A stretch of DNA of 64,000 nt from Mycobacterium intracellulare ATCC 13950 (GTDB lineage Bacteria; Actinomycetota; Actinomycetes; Mycobacteriales; Mycobacteriaceae), in contig NC_016946.1 of the NCBI RefSeq assembly GCF_000277125.1, forward strand, positions 1,364,001 through 1,428,000. Reading direction: 5' to 3'. The position numbers and the translations under genes are program-made. Of this stretch, positions 35,202 through 43,325 are shown in pieces. The notes under the pieces are model-generated. The model saw nothing but the letters and a program-made list of their open reading frames with translations, was not told the origin of the DNA and searched no databases. How positions within the stretch are numbered: the first letter of the stretch is position 1; every line of letters begins with the position of its first letter.

Positions 35202-36307
35202 CAATTCTCCTTATTAACCATTGTTTTCACTTCAGGCGGATCGCCCGTCACCAAGCTCCACGGATCCTCCGCGGCCAGCACCAGCCGGCCGAGTCGTCGT
35301 GCGTAGTTCGCGGTCGTGCCGTAATCCGCGGTCCAGCTCTGAGCGCGCAGGGTGAACAGCCACAGCGGGTGCTCACTGGTGACGCCGATCGCGCCGTGCA
35401 ACTGATGGGCGACGCTGGTGACCGGGCCGACGGCGCGGCCGACTGCGACCTTCGCGACGGTGACGGCATAGTCGGTGTGGGGGGAGTTGAAGCCGTGCTC
35501 GGAAGCGGCGGCGACAGCTAATTCCGCAGCGGCACGGGCTCTTTCGATCTCTCCGGCCATGCCGGCCAGTGACTGCTGCACGGATTGGAAGGCGCTGAGC
35601 GGACGACCGAACTGGACGCGCTGCCGGGTGTGCTCGACTGAAAGTGCGGCGGCGGCGTCCAGCACCCCGATGGTCTGCACACAGCGTGACCATGCGCCGC
35701 GCCGAGTCAGCTCGGCGCCGAGTGCCGGGTCTACGGCGTGTAATTGGTCGGCGGACACGTCGAACGGAACCGAATCGCGTGGTTCGCCTGCCAGGTTGTG
35801 GCCTTCCTGCAGATCACCAGAGGCCACGTCGATGACGCCGACCCGCAGCCCGGCGGGCGTGGTGACGGCTAGCAGGGCGGCGGCGCACGCTCGAGCCCAT
35901 GGCACGCCGGTCGCGGTGCCGGTGACCCTGGCGCCGTCGGTTTCGGCATCGGCGACGGCAACGGTCAGCGGCCCGTTGGGGAGCTCGATCCCGGCCTGCT
36001 GGCCCAGCCACCCGGCAAGCGCGTCGGTTTCGGCCAACGGCACCGCGCCGGCGTGGCGGGACACGCCGTAAAGCGCAATGGCCAACTCGTGCGGGCCGGC
36101 TCCCATGTCGGGCGTGCTCGTCAGCCTGGCCAGCCCGGTGTCCTCGAGGTTGCGCCAGAGTTCGGCGTCGAACTGCTCGGGGATGCCGCGACGGCCCAGC
36201 CCCGCGTCATAGGAACGCCGGCCAAGGTCGTCGACGAGCTGGCGCAGCTGTGTGTCGTCATTTTGAGAGTCGGTCGCGGCGAATACCCCGCCGGCCAGCG
36301 CGCTCAT
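35198..36307 (-). CDS. Acyl-CoA dehydrogenase-like subunit (partner of the next gene)
   Basis: 369 residues from the ATG at 36307, which overlaps the upstream acyl-CoA dehydrogenase stop as ATGA. It has the weaker N-terminal domain (YDAGLGRRGIPEQFDAELWR) and C-terminal helical domain (ALSVEHTRQRVQFGRPLSAF, QLHGAIGVTSEHPLWLFTLR) seen in the shorter subunits of heteromeric steroid acyl-CoA dehydrogenases, where one subunit supplies the catalytic Glu and the other mainly FAD contacts. I infer an alpha2-beta2 complex with the product of 36304. The C-terminus lacks the usual GTSEIQ-like motif, in line with a non-catalytic partner. Confidence 0.88.
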   Translation of the reverse strand: MSALAGGVFAATDSQNDDTQLRQLVDDLGRRSYDAGLGRRGIPEQFDAELWRNLEDTGLARLTSTPDMGAGPHELAIALYGVSRHAGAVPLAETDALAGWLGQQAGIELPNGPLTVAVADAETDGARVTGTATGVPWARACAAALLAVTTPAGLRVGVIDVASGDLQEGHNLAGEPRDSVPFDVSADQLHAVDPALGAELTRRGAWSRCVQTIGVLDAAAALSVEHTRQRVQFGRPLSAFQSVQQSLAGMAGEIERARAAAELAVAAASEHGFNSPHTDYAVTVAKVAVGRAVGPVTSVAHQLHGAIGVTSEHPLWLFTLRAQSWTADYGTTANYARRLGRLVLAAEDPWSLVTGDPPEVKTMVNKENW

Positions 36308-37455
36308 CGCAGCCCCATACCGCGGGCGATGACGCCGCGTAGCACCTCGTTGGTGCCACCGCGCAGCGTGAACATGGGTTTGTGCAGCCACGCGGTGTTC
36401 AGCATGGCCTCCAGTTCGGAATTCGGCGGTGCCGCCTCGAGCAGGTCGGCGATCAACCCGACGGATTCGGCTTCGAAACGGGTGCCGAGGTCCTTCACCA
36501 GCGCCGCCTGATTCGCCGCGTCGCCGCCGTCGGTGAGCGTGCGGGCCACCGACAACGACAGCTGCCGCAGCGAGATCAACCGCGCCATCAGGTCGCCGAT
36601 GTCGGCGGCGGTACGGTCGTCGGGCACCGGCCCGCGACCGAGTGTGCGGATGGCGGCGAACAGCAGGGGACCGGTGGACAGGATCCGCTCGGGCCCGCTG
36701 CGTTCGAACGACAACTCGGACGTGACCTGGTGCCAGCCGTTGCCGACCTCACCGAGCACGTCGGCATCGGGAACGAAGACCTGCTCGAACAGCACCTCGT
36801 TGAAGTGGTGAGCCCCCGACATCAAGATGATCGGCTCGATGCGGACGCCCTCGGCATCGCACGGCACCAGGAATTGGCTGAACCCGGCGTGGCGGTGTTC
36901 TGGATCCGGCGGGCTGGTGCGGGCTAGCACGACGACCTGGTGCGCATGGTGGGCCCCGCTGGTCCACACCTTGCTGCCGGAGAGTAGCCAGCCGCCGTCG
37001 GCGCGGACAGCCTTGGTTTGCACAGCAGCAAGGTCGGACCCGGCGCCGTGTTCGCTCATGCCGATTGACGAAAAAAGCTGTCCTGCAACAATCTTGGGCA
37101 ACAAACGTTCGCGCTGCTCCTCATTGCCGTAGGTCAGCAGGGCGGGTGCGACCTGACGGTCGGCCGTCCAGTGGGCGGCCACGGGCGCGCCCGCCGCGAT
37201 CAGTTCCTCGGTCACCACGTAGCGGTGCAGGTGCCCCAGCCCGTGGCCGCCGTAACGCTGCGGGATGGTCAGGCCGGTGAATCCGGCGGCGCCAAGCCGC
37301 CCCGAGAACTCCTCGTCCCACCCGGCCAGCCATGAATCGACGCCGGGCTGCCAGCCGAATTCAGCACGGTCGGACTCCAAGAAGTCGCGCACGGCGTGCC
37401 GCAGTTTGACCAACTCAGGCTCACGGGCGCTCAACGCGTCGAACGAATTCACCAC
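36304..37455 (-). CDS. Acyl-CoA dehydrogenase, catalytic-type subunit
   Basis: 383 residues with the complete acyl-CoA dehydrogenase order: N-terminal helices (FSGRLGAAGFTGLTIPQRYG), FAD/substrate strand region IGMSEHGAGSDLAAVQTKAV, SGSKVWTSGAHHAHQVVVLA, EVLFEQVFVPDADVLGEVGN, and the C-terminal LRGGTNEVLRGVIARGMGLR. It removes two hydrogens from an acyl-CoA and passes electrons to ETF. Start ATG is 9 nt after the SDR at 37465. Directly coupled to the subunit gene at 35198, as in FadE pairs of cholesterol degradation. Confidence 0.92.
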   Translation of the reverse strand: MVNSFDALSAREPELVKLRHAVRDFLESDRAEFGWQPGVDSWLAGWDEEFSGRLGAAGFTGLTIPQRYGGHGLGHLHRYVVTEELIAAGAPVAAHWTADRQVAPALLTYGNEEQRERLLPKIVAGQLFSSIGMSEHGAGSDLAAVQTKAVRADGGWLLSGSKVWTSGAHHAHQVVVLARTSPPDPEHRHAGFSQFLVPCDAEGVRIEPIILMSGAHHFNEVLFEQVFVPDADVLGEVGNGWHQVTSELSFERSGPERILSTGPLLFAAIRTLGRGPVPDDRTAADIGDLMARLISLRQLSLSVARTLTDGGDAANQAALVKDLGTRFEAESVGLIADLLEAAPPNSELEAMLNTAWLHKPMFTLRGGTNEVLRGVIARGMGLR

Positions 37456-37464
37456 TGCCGCTTC

Positions 37465-38328
37465 CTAAACCGTAGGCGCCGGGGCCGACAGGAGGTAGAA
37501 GTTGGGCGTCAGGTCATCCTCGTTGGCCGCCAGTAGGTACTCCGACAGGTCGGCGCGGCCCTCCTCACGAAGGATCTCCTCGTCGGTGTAGAAGTGGCCG
37601 CTGCACGCCGCGGCGGGACGGGTGACCAGCGCGTGCACCGCCTCGGCCATGATCTGCGGGCTGCGGGCCTGCGCCCGCACCGTTTCCTCGCCCATTGCGA
37701 CCATCATTCCCGTACTGGCGATCGTGGTGGCCGGCCACAGTGAATTCACCGCGATCGGCACCGAGGCGAACTCCTCGGCCCATCCCAAGGTAAGCAGGCT
37801 CTCGGCATACTTGCCCACGGTGTGCCCGACATGGGCACCAACCCATCGGGGGTCCATGTTCAGCGGAGGGGCGACATTGACCACGTGCGCGTTGCCCGAC
37901 CGGCGCAAGTACGGAAGTGCGGCCTGCACAATCGCGAACGGCCCTTCGACATTGACCTCCAGCAGCCGGCGCAGGCTTTTGGGCGGTAGCTGCGCGGTCG
38001 GTCGTAGATCCAAGGCTCCGGCGTTGTTGATGACGACGTCGATGCCACCGAACGCGTCGGCTACCGCCTCGACTGCCGCTGCGACCGCTGCCGCATCGCG
38101 CACATCGCAGGTCAGCGGCAGCGCCCGACCGCCGGCACGTTGCACGGCGTCCGCGGTCTCGCCAAGGGTGCCCGCGATCTTGGGATTCGGCGTCTGAGTC
38201 TTAGCCAACAGGGCCACAGCAGCGCCATCGGCGGCGGCCCGAACGGCGACGGCGGCTCCGATACCGCGGCTCGCGCCGGTGACCACGACCACGCGGTGCT
38301 TCAAGGTGCGAGAATCGGGACTACCCAC
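37465..38328 (-). CDS. HSDL2-like SDR with altered catalytic tyrosine
   Basis: 287 residues from the GTG at 38328; longer in-frame starts would run through the AT-rich promoter. Cofactor loop VVVVTGASRGIGAAVAVRAA, LAKTQTPNPKIAGTLGETAD and INNAG are intact, and NVAPPLNMDPRWVGAHVGHT plus KYAESLLTLGWAEEF match HSDL2-type SDRs. In those the active site reads YTIAK; here it is HTVGK with His169 at the tyrosine position and Lys173 kept. The tail after about residue 230 (GHFYTDEEILREEGRADLSE) is also HSDL2-like, without the sterol carrier domain. First gene of the leftward unit; its substrate is unknown. Confidence 0.88.
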   Translation of the reverse strand: MGSPDSRTLKHRVVVVTGASRGIGAAVAVRAAADGAAVALLAKTQTPNPKIAGTLGETADAVQRAGGRALPLTCDVRDAAAVAAAVEAVADAFGGIDVVINNAGALDLRPTAQLPPKSLRRLLEVNVEGPFAIVQAALPYLRRSGNAHVVNVAPPLNMDPRWVGAHVGHTVGKYAESLLTLGWAEEFASVPIAVNSLWPATTIASTGMMVAMGEETVRAQARSPQIMAEAVHALVTRPAAACSGHFYTDEEILREEGRADLSEYLLAANEDDLTPNFYLLSAPAPTV

Positions 38329-38375
38329 GGTTTGTTGGCCTTCCGCCGTCGCTGCGGTGATTCGAGGAATGCTAT

Positions 38376-38393
38376 AACTATATAGCTCATTAG
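38376..38393 (+). promoter_or_regulatory. AT-rich element shared with the 59.7-kb promoter
   Basis: AACTATATAGCTCATTAG, inside a 23-nt stretch (38372-38394) that matches 59710-59732 at 21 of 23 positions in the same orientation. It lies 37 nt upstream of the HMG-CoA-synthase-like gene and 47 nt upstream of the divergent SDR gene. An internal CTATA...TATAG inverted repeat is present. It could be an operator, a promoter core, or both. Confidence 0.5.
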
Positions 38394-38430
38394 TGGGAGG
38401 GATGAACCCGCCCGACCGAAGCGAGGCCCC

Positions 38431-39651
38431 ATGACTCAGGTTCTGTCGATCGGCACCTATCTGCCGCCATGGACTGTGCGCGACCGGCGGGTCAAGGGGC
38501 CCGACGAGGACGCGCTGACGATGGCCGTCGCCGCCGGTCGCGCCGCCGATCCCGAGGCCACGGCGCAACGCGTGGCGTTGGTGTCACGTGACTTTCCGCT
38601 GCTGGAGGGCGGCAACGGCGCGGTGCTGTTGGCCGCGTTGTCCCTGCCGGCCGACACCCCCGTCGCCGAGGTCCTCGGCGGTGCGCCCGCCGTGTTGGAC
38701 CAAATCTCCAGCGCCGGCGAAGGCACCTTGGTGATCGCCGCCGACGACAACGATCTCGCGGCGGGGGCCGGTGCGGTGCTCACGGGCGATGGCGGCGCCT
38801 CCGTGACCCCGCTGGCACGCCAGACCCGCAGTCTGCCGTTGACGGCCCGTGGTGCCGACGGCGCCCGCCACTCCTACGTCGACCCCCGGCTGCAACGTGA
38901 GGTCGGGGTGCGTTCCACACTGGCCCGATTGGGCCTCGCCCCAAACTCGGCGGTGGCAGCGGTCGCAGGCGTGCCGGTCGCGCAGGTCGGGGGTGACTTC
39001 GACACATCGCACGCCGTCGGCATCCCCACCGTCTCCGCCACGGCGATCATCCGGCTGTTGGCCGATGCGATCGAGGCTGGCACACAAGGCTTGTTGATCG
39101 CCGTCGAGCAATCCAGTGTCAGCGCGGCCGATCTCGCGCAGGGGGGCGCCACGCCCAGGATCGCCCGCGACGAGTTTCCGGCGCGGGAGCTACCCAAGGC
39201 GCGCGTTGCCGACGGCGTCGGCATTCCGATTTCGATGCCCGCGTATGCGCGCGCTTTCGAGCCGAAGATCCGTTGGGAGGCAGCGGTTTTCGAAGAGAGC
39301 CCCGGCATCGATGCCGCACCGCAGTTTCCACCGCGGCTGCGAGTCGACAATGCCGGACGGTTGGCCACCGAGTACCGGCTCGAGTCGCTGCCGCGAACCG
39401 GCACCGTCTACACCCACACCACGGTGCGGATTCCGGTGCCCGACTTGCCCAGCCCGTACTCCCTGGCCGTCGTTCAACTCGACGACAGCCCGGTGCGGGT
39501 GCTGCTGAAAGTCACCGGTGTGCCCGCGGGCGAGGCGACGATCGGACAGCCGGGGTCGGTGGTGCTGCGCAGGATCGCCACTCGCACCGGCATTCCCGAT
39601 TACGGCTACGCCTTCTGGCCCGGACGGACGCTGGAAGGAGCGGTTGCATGA
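38431..39651 (+). CDS. Cysteine-free HMG-CoA-synthase/thiolase-like domain fused to DUF35 OB-fold
   Basis: 406 residues. Residues 1 to about 265 follow the HMG-CoA-synthase/KAS III-like half-fold (LSIGTYLPPWTVRDRRVKGP, EDALTMAVAAGRAADPEATA, GEGTLVIAADDNDLAAGAGA). Residues about 265-400 are an OB-fold DUF35 domain (YRLESLPRTGTVYTHTTVRI, PYSLAVVQLDDSPVRVLLKV, IPDYGYAFWPGRTLE). I find no Cys anywhere, so the condensing-enzyme nucleophile and the DUF35 zinc-ribbon cysteines are both missing. The stop overlaps the thiolase ATG as ATGA. By analogy with archaeal thiolase-HMGCS-DUF35 complexes and with Ltp2-ChsH2, it likely forms a substrate-channelling scaffold for that thiolase (inference). Confidence 0.85.
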   Translation: MTQVLSIGTYLPPWTVRDRRVKGPDEDALTMAVAAGRAADPEATAQRVALVSRDFPLLEGGNGAVLLAALSLPADTPVAEVLGGAPAVLDQISSAGEGTLVIAADDNDLAAGAGAVLTGDGGASVTPLARQTRSLPLTARGADGARHSYVDPRLQREVGVRSTLARLGLAPNSAVAAVAGVPVAQVGGDFDTSHAVGIPTVSATAIIRLLADAIEAGTQGLLIAVEQSSVSAADLAQGGATPRIARDEFPARELPKARVADGVGIPISMPAYARAFEPKIRWEAAVFEESPGIDAAPQFPPRLRVDNAGRLATEYRLESLPRTGTVYTHTTVRIPVPDLPSPYSLAVVQLDDSPVRVLLKVTGVPAGEATIGQPGSVVLRRIATRTGIPDYGYAFWPGRTLEGAVA

Positions 39652-40808
39652 GAAAAGTCGCCATCGTCGGCGCGGGGATGACGCCCTTCGCCGAACACTT
39701 CGAACTGGGTATCAAGGACCTGGTGCCGATGGCCTACGCCGAAGCGGTCGCCAACGTTGACAAGGGCATTCAGAAGTCTGAGCTCGAAGCCGCGTGGTTC
39801 GGCGAGTTAGCGACCACCGACGGGTTCCCGTCCGGCATTTTGGCCGACACCCTCGATCTGACCGACATCCCGGTAACCCGCGTCGAAAATGCCTGCGCCA
39901 CCGGCAATGACGCGATCCGGAACGGCACGCTGGCCATTGCCTCCGGCCTCTACGATGTGGTGCTCGTCGTCGGGGCCGACAAGGTCCGCGAGACCTCCTC
40001 GAACACCACGTTCTGGGACTGGGCGGCGATGACCCGCGACAACGCGTGGGACTATCCGCTGGGGCTGGTTGCGCCCGCCAATTTCGCGCTGCACGTGATG
40101 CGATATCTGCACGAGTCTCCGGCGACAAAGGAGCACATGGCGATGGTGGCGGTGAAGAACCATTTCCACGCGGTGAACAACCCGAAAGCTCAACTGCGCT
40201 ATGAGATCACCGTCGAGCAGGCGCTTGCCGCGCCGATCGTGGTCGAACCCTTCGGGCTCTACGACTGCACCCCGCAGAGCGACGGCGCGGCCGCGGTGAT
40301 CTTGGCTGCCGAGGACGTCGTCGACCGCTACACCGACCGTCCCGTCTGGGTTCGCGGCGTGGGGCTGGGTATGGACCGGGTGATGCACCAGCATAAGACG
40401 GACATGACGACGTTTCCGCCGACGGTGCGTGCCGCCAAGGCCGCAATGGCGATGGCCGGGGTGACGCCGCGCGATATCGACGTCGCCGAGGTCCACGACT
40501 GCTTCACCGGCGTCGAGCTGATCAGCTACGAAGATCTGGGCTTCGCACACCGTTTCGAGGCCTACAAGTTGGTGGAAGGCCGCGAACACTATGTGGGCGG
40601 GTCGATTCCGATCAACCCGAGCGGCGGGTTGAAGGCTAAGGGGCATCCGCCGGGTGCCACCGGCGTGGCGCAGTGTTACGAACTGTTCAACCAGCTTCGC
40701 GGTGAAGCCGAGAATCAGGTTGACGGCGCACGAATCGCGTTGGCGCACAACATCGGCGGGCCGACCGCGGTCTCCGCGGTCACCGTCCTTTCCAACCAGA
40801 AGAACTGA
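39648..40808 (+). CDS. SCP-x-type thiolase (acetyl-CoA acyltransferase)
   Basis: 386 residues from the ATG at 39648. Thiolase landmarks: KVAIVGAGMTPFAEHFELGI, nucleophile Cys83 in VENACATGNDAIRNG, DVAEVHDCFTGVELISYEDL, GGLKAKGHPPGATGVAQ with the conserved His, and HNIGGPTAVSAV at the C-terminus. It belongs to the lipid-transfer-protein (SCP-x) thiolase branch used on bulky acyl-CoAs such as steroid side chains. Translation is coupled to the upstream HMGCS-like/DUF35 fusion, and an enoyl-CoA hydratase gene follows 12 nt later. Together they make a hydration and thiolytic cleavage module. Confidence 0.93.
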   Translation: MRKVAIVGAGMTPFAEHFELGIKDLVPMAYAEAVANVDKGIQKSELEAAWFGELATTDGFPSGILADTLDLTDIPVTRVENACATGNDAIRNGTLAIASGLYDVVLVVGADKVRETSSNTTFWDWAAMTRDNAWDYPLGLVAPANFALHVMRYLHESPATKEHMAMVAVKNHFHAVNNPKAQLRYEITVEQALAAPIVVEPFGLYDCTPQSDGAAAVILAAEDVVDRYTDRPVWVRGVGLGMDRVMHQHKTDMTTFPPTVRAAKAAMAMAGVTPRDIDVAEVHDCFTGVELISYEDLGFAHRFEAYKLVEGREHYVGGSIPINPSGGLKAKGHPPGATGVAQCYELFNQLRGEAENQVDGARIALAHNIGGPTAVSAVTVLSNQKN

Positions 40809-40820
40809 TAGGACCATCAC

Positions 40821-41630
40821 ATGACAACTTCCGAGATCGCCACCCTGCCCGGCTACGAAGAGTTTGCGCCGTGGCTGCTGGTGGAGAAGACCGGCAACGT
40901 GCACGTGATCAGCATCAACCGGCCGGAGGCTTTCAACGCCGTCAACGAGGACGTGCACCACGCGTTCGCGACGATCTGGCGGGTACTGGCCGCCGACGAT
41001 GACGTGCGGGCGGTGGTGACAACCGGTGTCGGAAAGGCATTTTCCGCGGGCGGCGACATGGTGATGTTCGGGCGCCTCATCGAGGACCCAGTGGCACGTC
41101 AGTTTCAGATCACCGAGGCCCGCACGGTTTTTCTTGAGGTGATCAATTTCCCCAAGCCGCTGGTGTCGGCCGTCAACGGCCCGGCTGTCGGGCTCGGCTG
41201 CTCGATCGCTTTGTTGAGCGACTTCCTGGTGATGGGGGAGAACAGCTACCTGGCCGACCCGCATGTCGCGGTCGGCTTGGTGGCCGGTGACGGCGGTGCC
41301 GCGATGCTTCCGCTGCTGATCGGCCTGATGAAAGCCAAAGAGTATGTGCTGCTGGGGGATCGGATCACCCCTGCCATTGCGGACAAGCTGAACCTCGTCA
41401 CCAAAGTGGCCACCGATGACACCGTGCTCGACGAGGCGCTCGCAATAGGAGAGCGGCTGGCCGGTCTGCCGCCTCAGGCCCTGCGCGCCAGCAAGGTCGC
41501 GATGAACATGCACCTGTCTCGGGCCGCGCTCGGTGTGCTGGAGTACGCGCTGGCCGAGGAATACACGTCGTTCTCGACCCCGGAATTCAAGGAGCGGGTG
41601 GCCGCGTTCCGGGCGCGCTCGAAGAAGTAG
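40821..41630 (+). CDS. Enoyl-CoA hydratase/isomerase
   Basis: 269 residues. VHVISINRPEAFNAVNEDVH, oxyanion loop GVGKAFSAGGDMVMFGRLIE, VSAVNGPAVGLGCSIALLSD, and the second-half block VAVGLVAGDGGAAMLPLLIG followed by LLGDRITPAIADKLNLV. The Asp/Gly-rich VAGDGG segment replaces the usual catalytic Glu region seen in crotonase (pexxlGxxPg), so it may favour isomerase, retro-aldol or another crotonase reaction. Last gene of the rightward HMGCS/DUF35-thiolase-hydratase unit. Confidence 0.9.
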   Translation: MTTSEIATLPGYEEFAPWLLVEKTGNVHVISINRPEAFNAVNEDVHHAFATIWRVLAADDDVRAVVTTGVGKAFSAGGDMVMFGRLIEDPVARQFQITEARTVFLEVINFPKPLVSAVNGPAVGLGCSIALLSDFLVMGENSYLADPHVAVGLVAGDGGAAMLPLLIGLMKAKEYVLLGDRITPAIADKLNLVTKVATDDTVLDEALAIGERLAGLPPQALRASKVAMNMHLSRAALGVLEYALAEEYTSFSTPEFKERVAAFRARSKK

Positions 41631-41655
41631 CTCGACGGGCCGGCGCGGGAATCAG

Positions 41656-42480
41656 TCAGCGGTAGGCCGTCACTCGCGCGGTGATCGCCACCTTGCGGTC
41701 GTGGCCGGTGGCCTGCGCATCGCCCACGCCGGTGTTGCGGCCTACCCGCAACGGCGTGCCCTCGTAGCGGGATTCATTGCCGGCGAAAAACGGACGCAGA
41801 AAGTTCACTCGCAACGAGGAGGTCTGCAGCAGACCGCCGGAACGGTTCTGGTTGATCGCCGCCGAAGCCGCGAGCTCGAGGCCGGCGGCGGCCACGCCGC
41901 CGTGCACGATGTCCATGTCGTTGTTCAGGTTGCCGTCCGCACGCTGCGCCAGCACCGTCGCCGGACCATCCTGCGCGACGTGCACCGCCATCAGGTCGGC
42001 GAACGCGGTCTCGCCCGACCGGCGCAGGGTCTCCGACCGTTGCTGAGGGACGATGTCGCCGGCGTGGACGAAGAATGACCGCACTATGCCGGTGCCGATC
42101 ACCACGCCGCGATAGGTCAGCGTGCAGATCCCCAGCGACGTGGCACCCAGCGGACCGGGTGAGTGCGCGCTGGCCAGCACCGGGCCGTCGAGTTCGCCGA
42201 CGTCGGGGCTGAGGTCCATCGAAAGCTCGCTTGACACCGTCCAGTGCCCGGGCCGCCTGCGGTAGTGGTTGACGATCCCGGCGGCCGCGTCGACGAGGAT
42301 CGCCAAGGGGGCCACAGTGGGAGCGCCGGTGCACGGATTGCGGAATCGATGCATCGGCATCGACAGCACGGCTGTGGCCTTGGGCGGGTCTGATTCGACG
42401 TATTCGATACCGAACCGGACCTGTATCGAGTCGGGTGTCTCGAGATCGTGCTGGTTTACCTGTTCGTCGACCCCGGTCAT
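41656..42480 (-). CDS. Two-hotdog PaaI/acyl-CoA thioesterase-like protein
   Basis: 274 residues, about twice a PaaI monomer. The N-terminal half (about 15-140: RFRNPCTGAPTVAPLAILVD, AAAGIVNHYRRRPGHWTVSS) and the C-terminal half (DNDMDIVHGGVAAAGLELAA-like, written as NNDMDIVHGGVAA, then RVNFLRPFFAGNESRYEGTP and LRVGRNTGVGDAQATGHDRK) each look like a hotdog domain; the second has the HGG turn of PaaI thioesterases. It probably hydrolyses acyl-CoAs to relieve CoA trapping. The stop/start overlap is with the FadR-type gene upstream (ATGA at 42477-42480). Functional assignment beyond the fold is uncertain. Confidence 0.8.
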   Translation of the reverse strand: MTGVDEQVNQHDLETPDSIQVRFGIEYVESDPPKATAVLSMPMHRFRNPCTGAPTVAPLAILVDAAAGIVNHYRRRPGHWTVSSELSMDLSPDVGELDGPVLASAHSPGPLGATSLGICTLTYRGVVIGTGIVRSFFVHAGDIVPQQRSETLRRSGETAFADLMAVHVAQDGPATVLAQRADGNLNNDMDIVHGGVAAAGLELAASAAINQNRSGGLLQTSSLRVNFLRPFFAGNESRYEGTPLRVGRNTGVGDAQATGHDRKVAITARVTAYR

Positions 42481-43217
42481 TCGAGAAGGTCTACGACGGT
42501 GGACAATTCGGCGCCGGTCAAGACGAACTCCTCTGCCTTCTGCAGGTGGCGCTTCCAGAGCTCGCCGGCCTGCTCGGCGTCGCCGTCCTTGATCATGTCC
42601 AGCACCATCCGGTGGGTCTTCGCTGAGCGGCGGACCGCCTGCTCGGCGCGCGTGCCCTTGGTGGGCTGCAGCGACCGGTTGGCCTTCTCGATGATGTGAT
42701 GCAGCATGTCGCTGACGATTTGCAGAGTGCTGTTGCCGGATAACCGCGCGATTGCGGCGTGGAAGTCGGTGAGCTGATCGACGGCGTCGCTGCCGGGATT
42801 CAGCTGCGATTCGCGTTCGACGATCTGCTCGAGTTCGGCGATCACCTTGGGATTGCGGTCCTTGGCCAGCTGCTCGACCATCGGAACCTCGAGCGTCACT
42901 CGTGCGTCATAGACGTCCTTCACCGTGACGCCTTCGTATTCGAGAATCAAGCCGGCATAGCGGGCGAGTGTCTCGCGCCGGGGGCGGGTGACGCGGGCGC
43001 CGCCGCGTACCCCACGCTGAACCTGAATCAGCGACTCCGATTCGAGCACGCGGAACGCTTCCCGCAGCGTCGGCCGGGACACGCCGAAACGCTCCATCAG
43101 CTCCGATTCCGGCGGCAACATGGTGCCTTCGGTGATCTCGCCGCGGATGAACATTCGCCGCAGCACCGTGGCCACCCGATCGGCCATCTTCGGTTCTCGA
43201 AGACTGGTGACCTCCAT
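42477..43217 (-). CDS. GntR/FadR-family transcriptional regulator, second copy
   Basis: 246 residues from the ATG at 43217 (GGAGG upstream); a GTG four codons earlier (43229) is possible. Winged helix: MADRVATVLRRMFIRGEITE, GTMLPPESELMERFGVSRPT, LREAFRVLESESLIQVQRGV. The FCD domain follows (about 100-235) with metal/ligand-type His residues in LTDFHAAIARLSG and SDMLHHIIEKANR. It is closely similar in layout to the protein of 24684, including RGGARV versus RTGARV after the wing. It overlaps the thioesterase gene and has a palindrome 36 nt upstream, suggesting autoregulation and control of neighbouring fadE genes. Confidence 0.92.
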   Translation of the reverse strand: MEVTSLREPKMADRVATVLRRMFIRGEITEGTMLPPESELMERFGVSRPTLREAFRVLESESLIQVQRGVRGGARVTRPRRETLARYAGLILEYEGVTVKDVYDARVTLEVPMVEQLAKDRNPKVIAELEQIVERESQLNPGSDAVDQLTDFHAAIARLSGNSTLQIVSDMLHHIIEKANRSLQPTKGTRAEQAVRRSAKTHRMVLDMIKDGDAEQAGELWKRHLQKAEEFVLTGAELSTVVDLLE

Positions 43218-43252
43218 TGCAACCTCCACCGCTATGCGAATATGCGAATCAA

Positions 43253-43271
43253 CTAACCATTTAGAGGTTAG
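43253..43271. promoter_or_regulatory. Palindromic operator candidate for the second FadR-type gene
   Basis: CTAACC (43253-43258) and GGTTAG (43266-43271) form perfect 6-bp arms with a 7-nt AT-rich spacer, between the regulator start at 43217 and the end of the upstream acyl-CoA dehydrogenase gene at 43326. Confidence 0.5.
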
Positions 43272-43325
43272 CCGAACTAGAGGGCCGAGTCGGGAATCGG
43301 CGACCGTCAGTTAGCAAACTCACCC

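Noticed and set aside
39807..41513. 568-codon minus-strand open frame opposite the thiolase and hydratase genes
   Set aside because: It spans two clearly coding plus-strand genes and their spacer, and its translation is an Arg/His/Asp-rich shadow with no recognisable motif.
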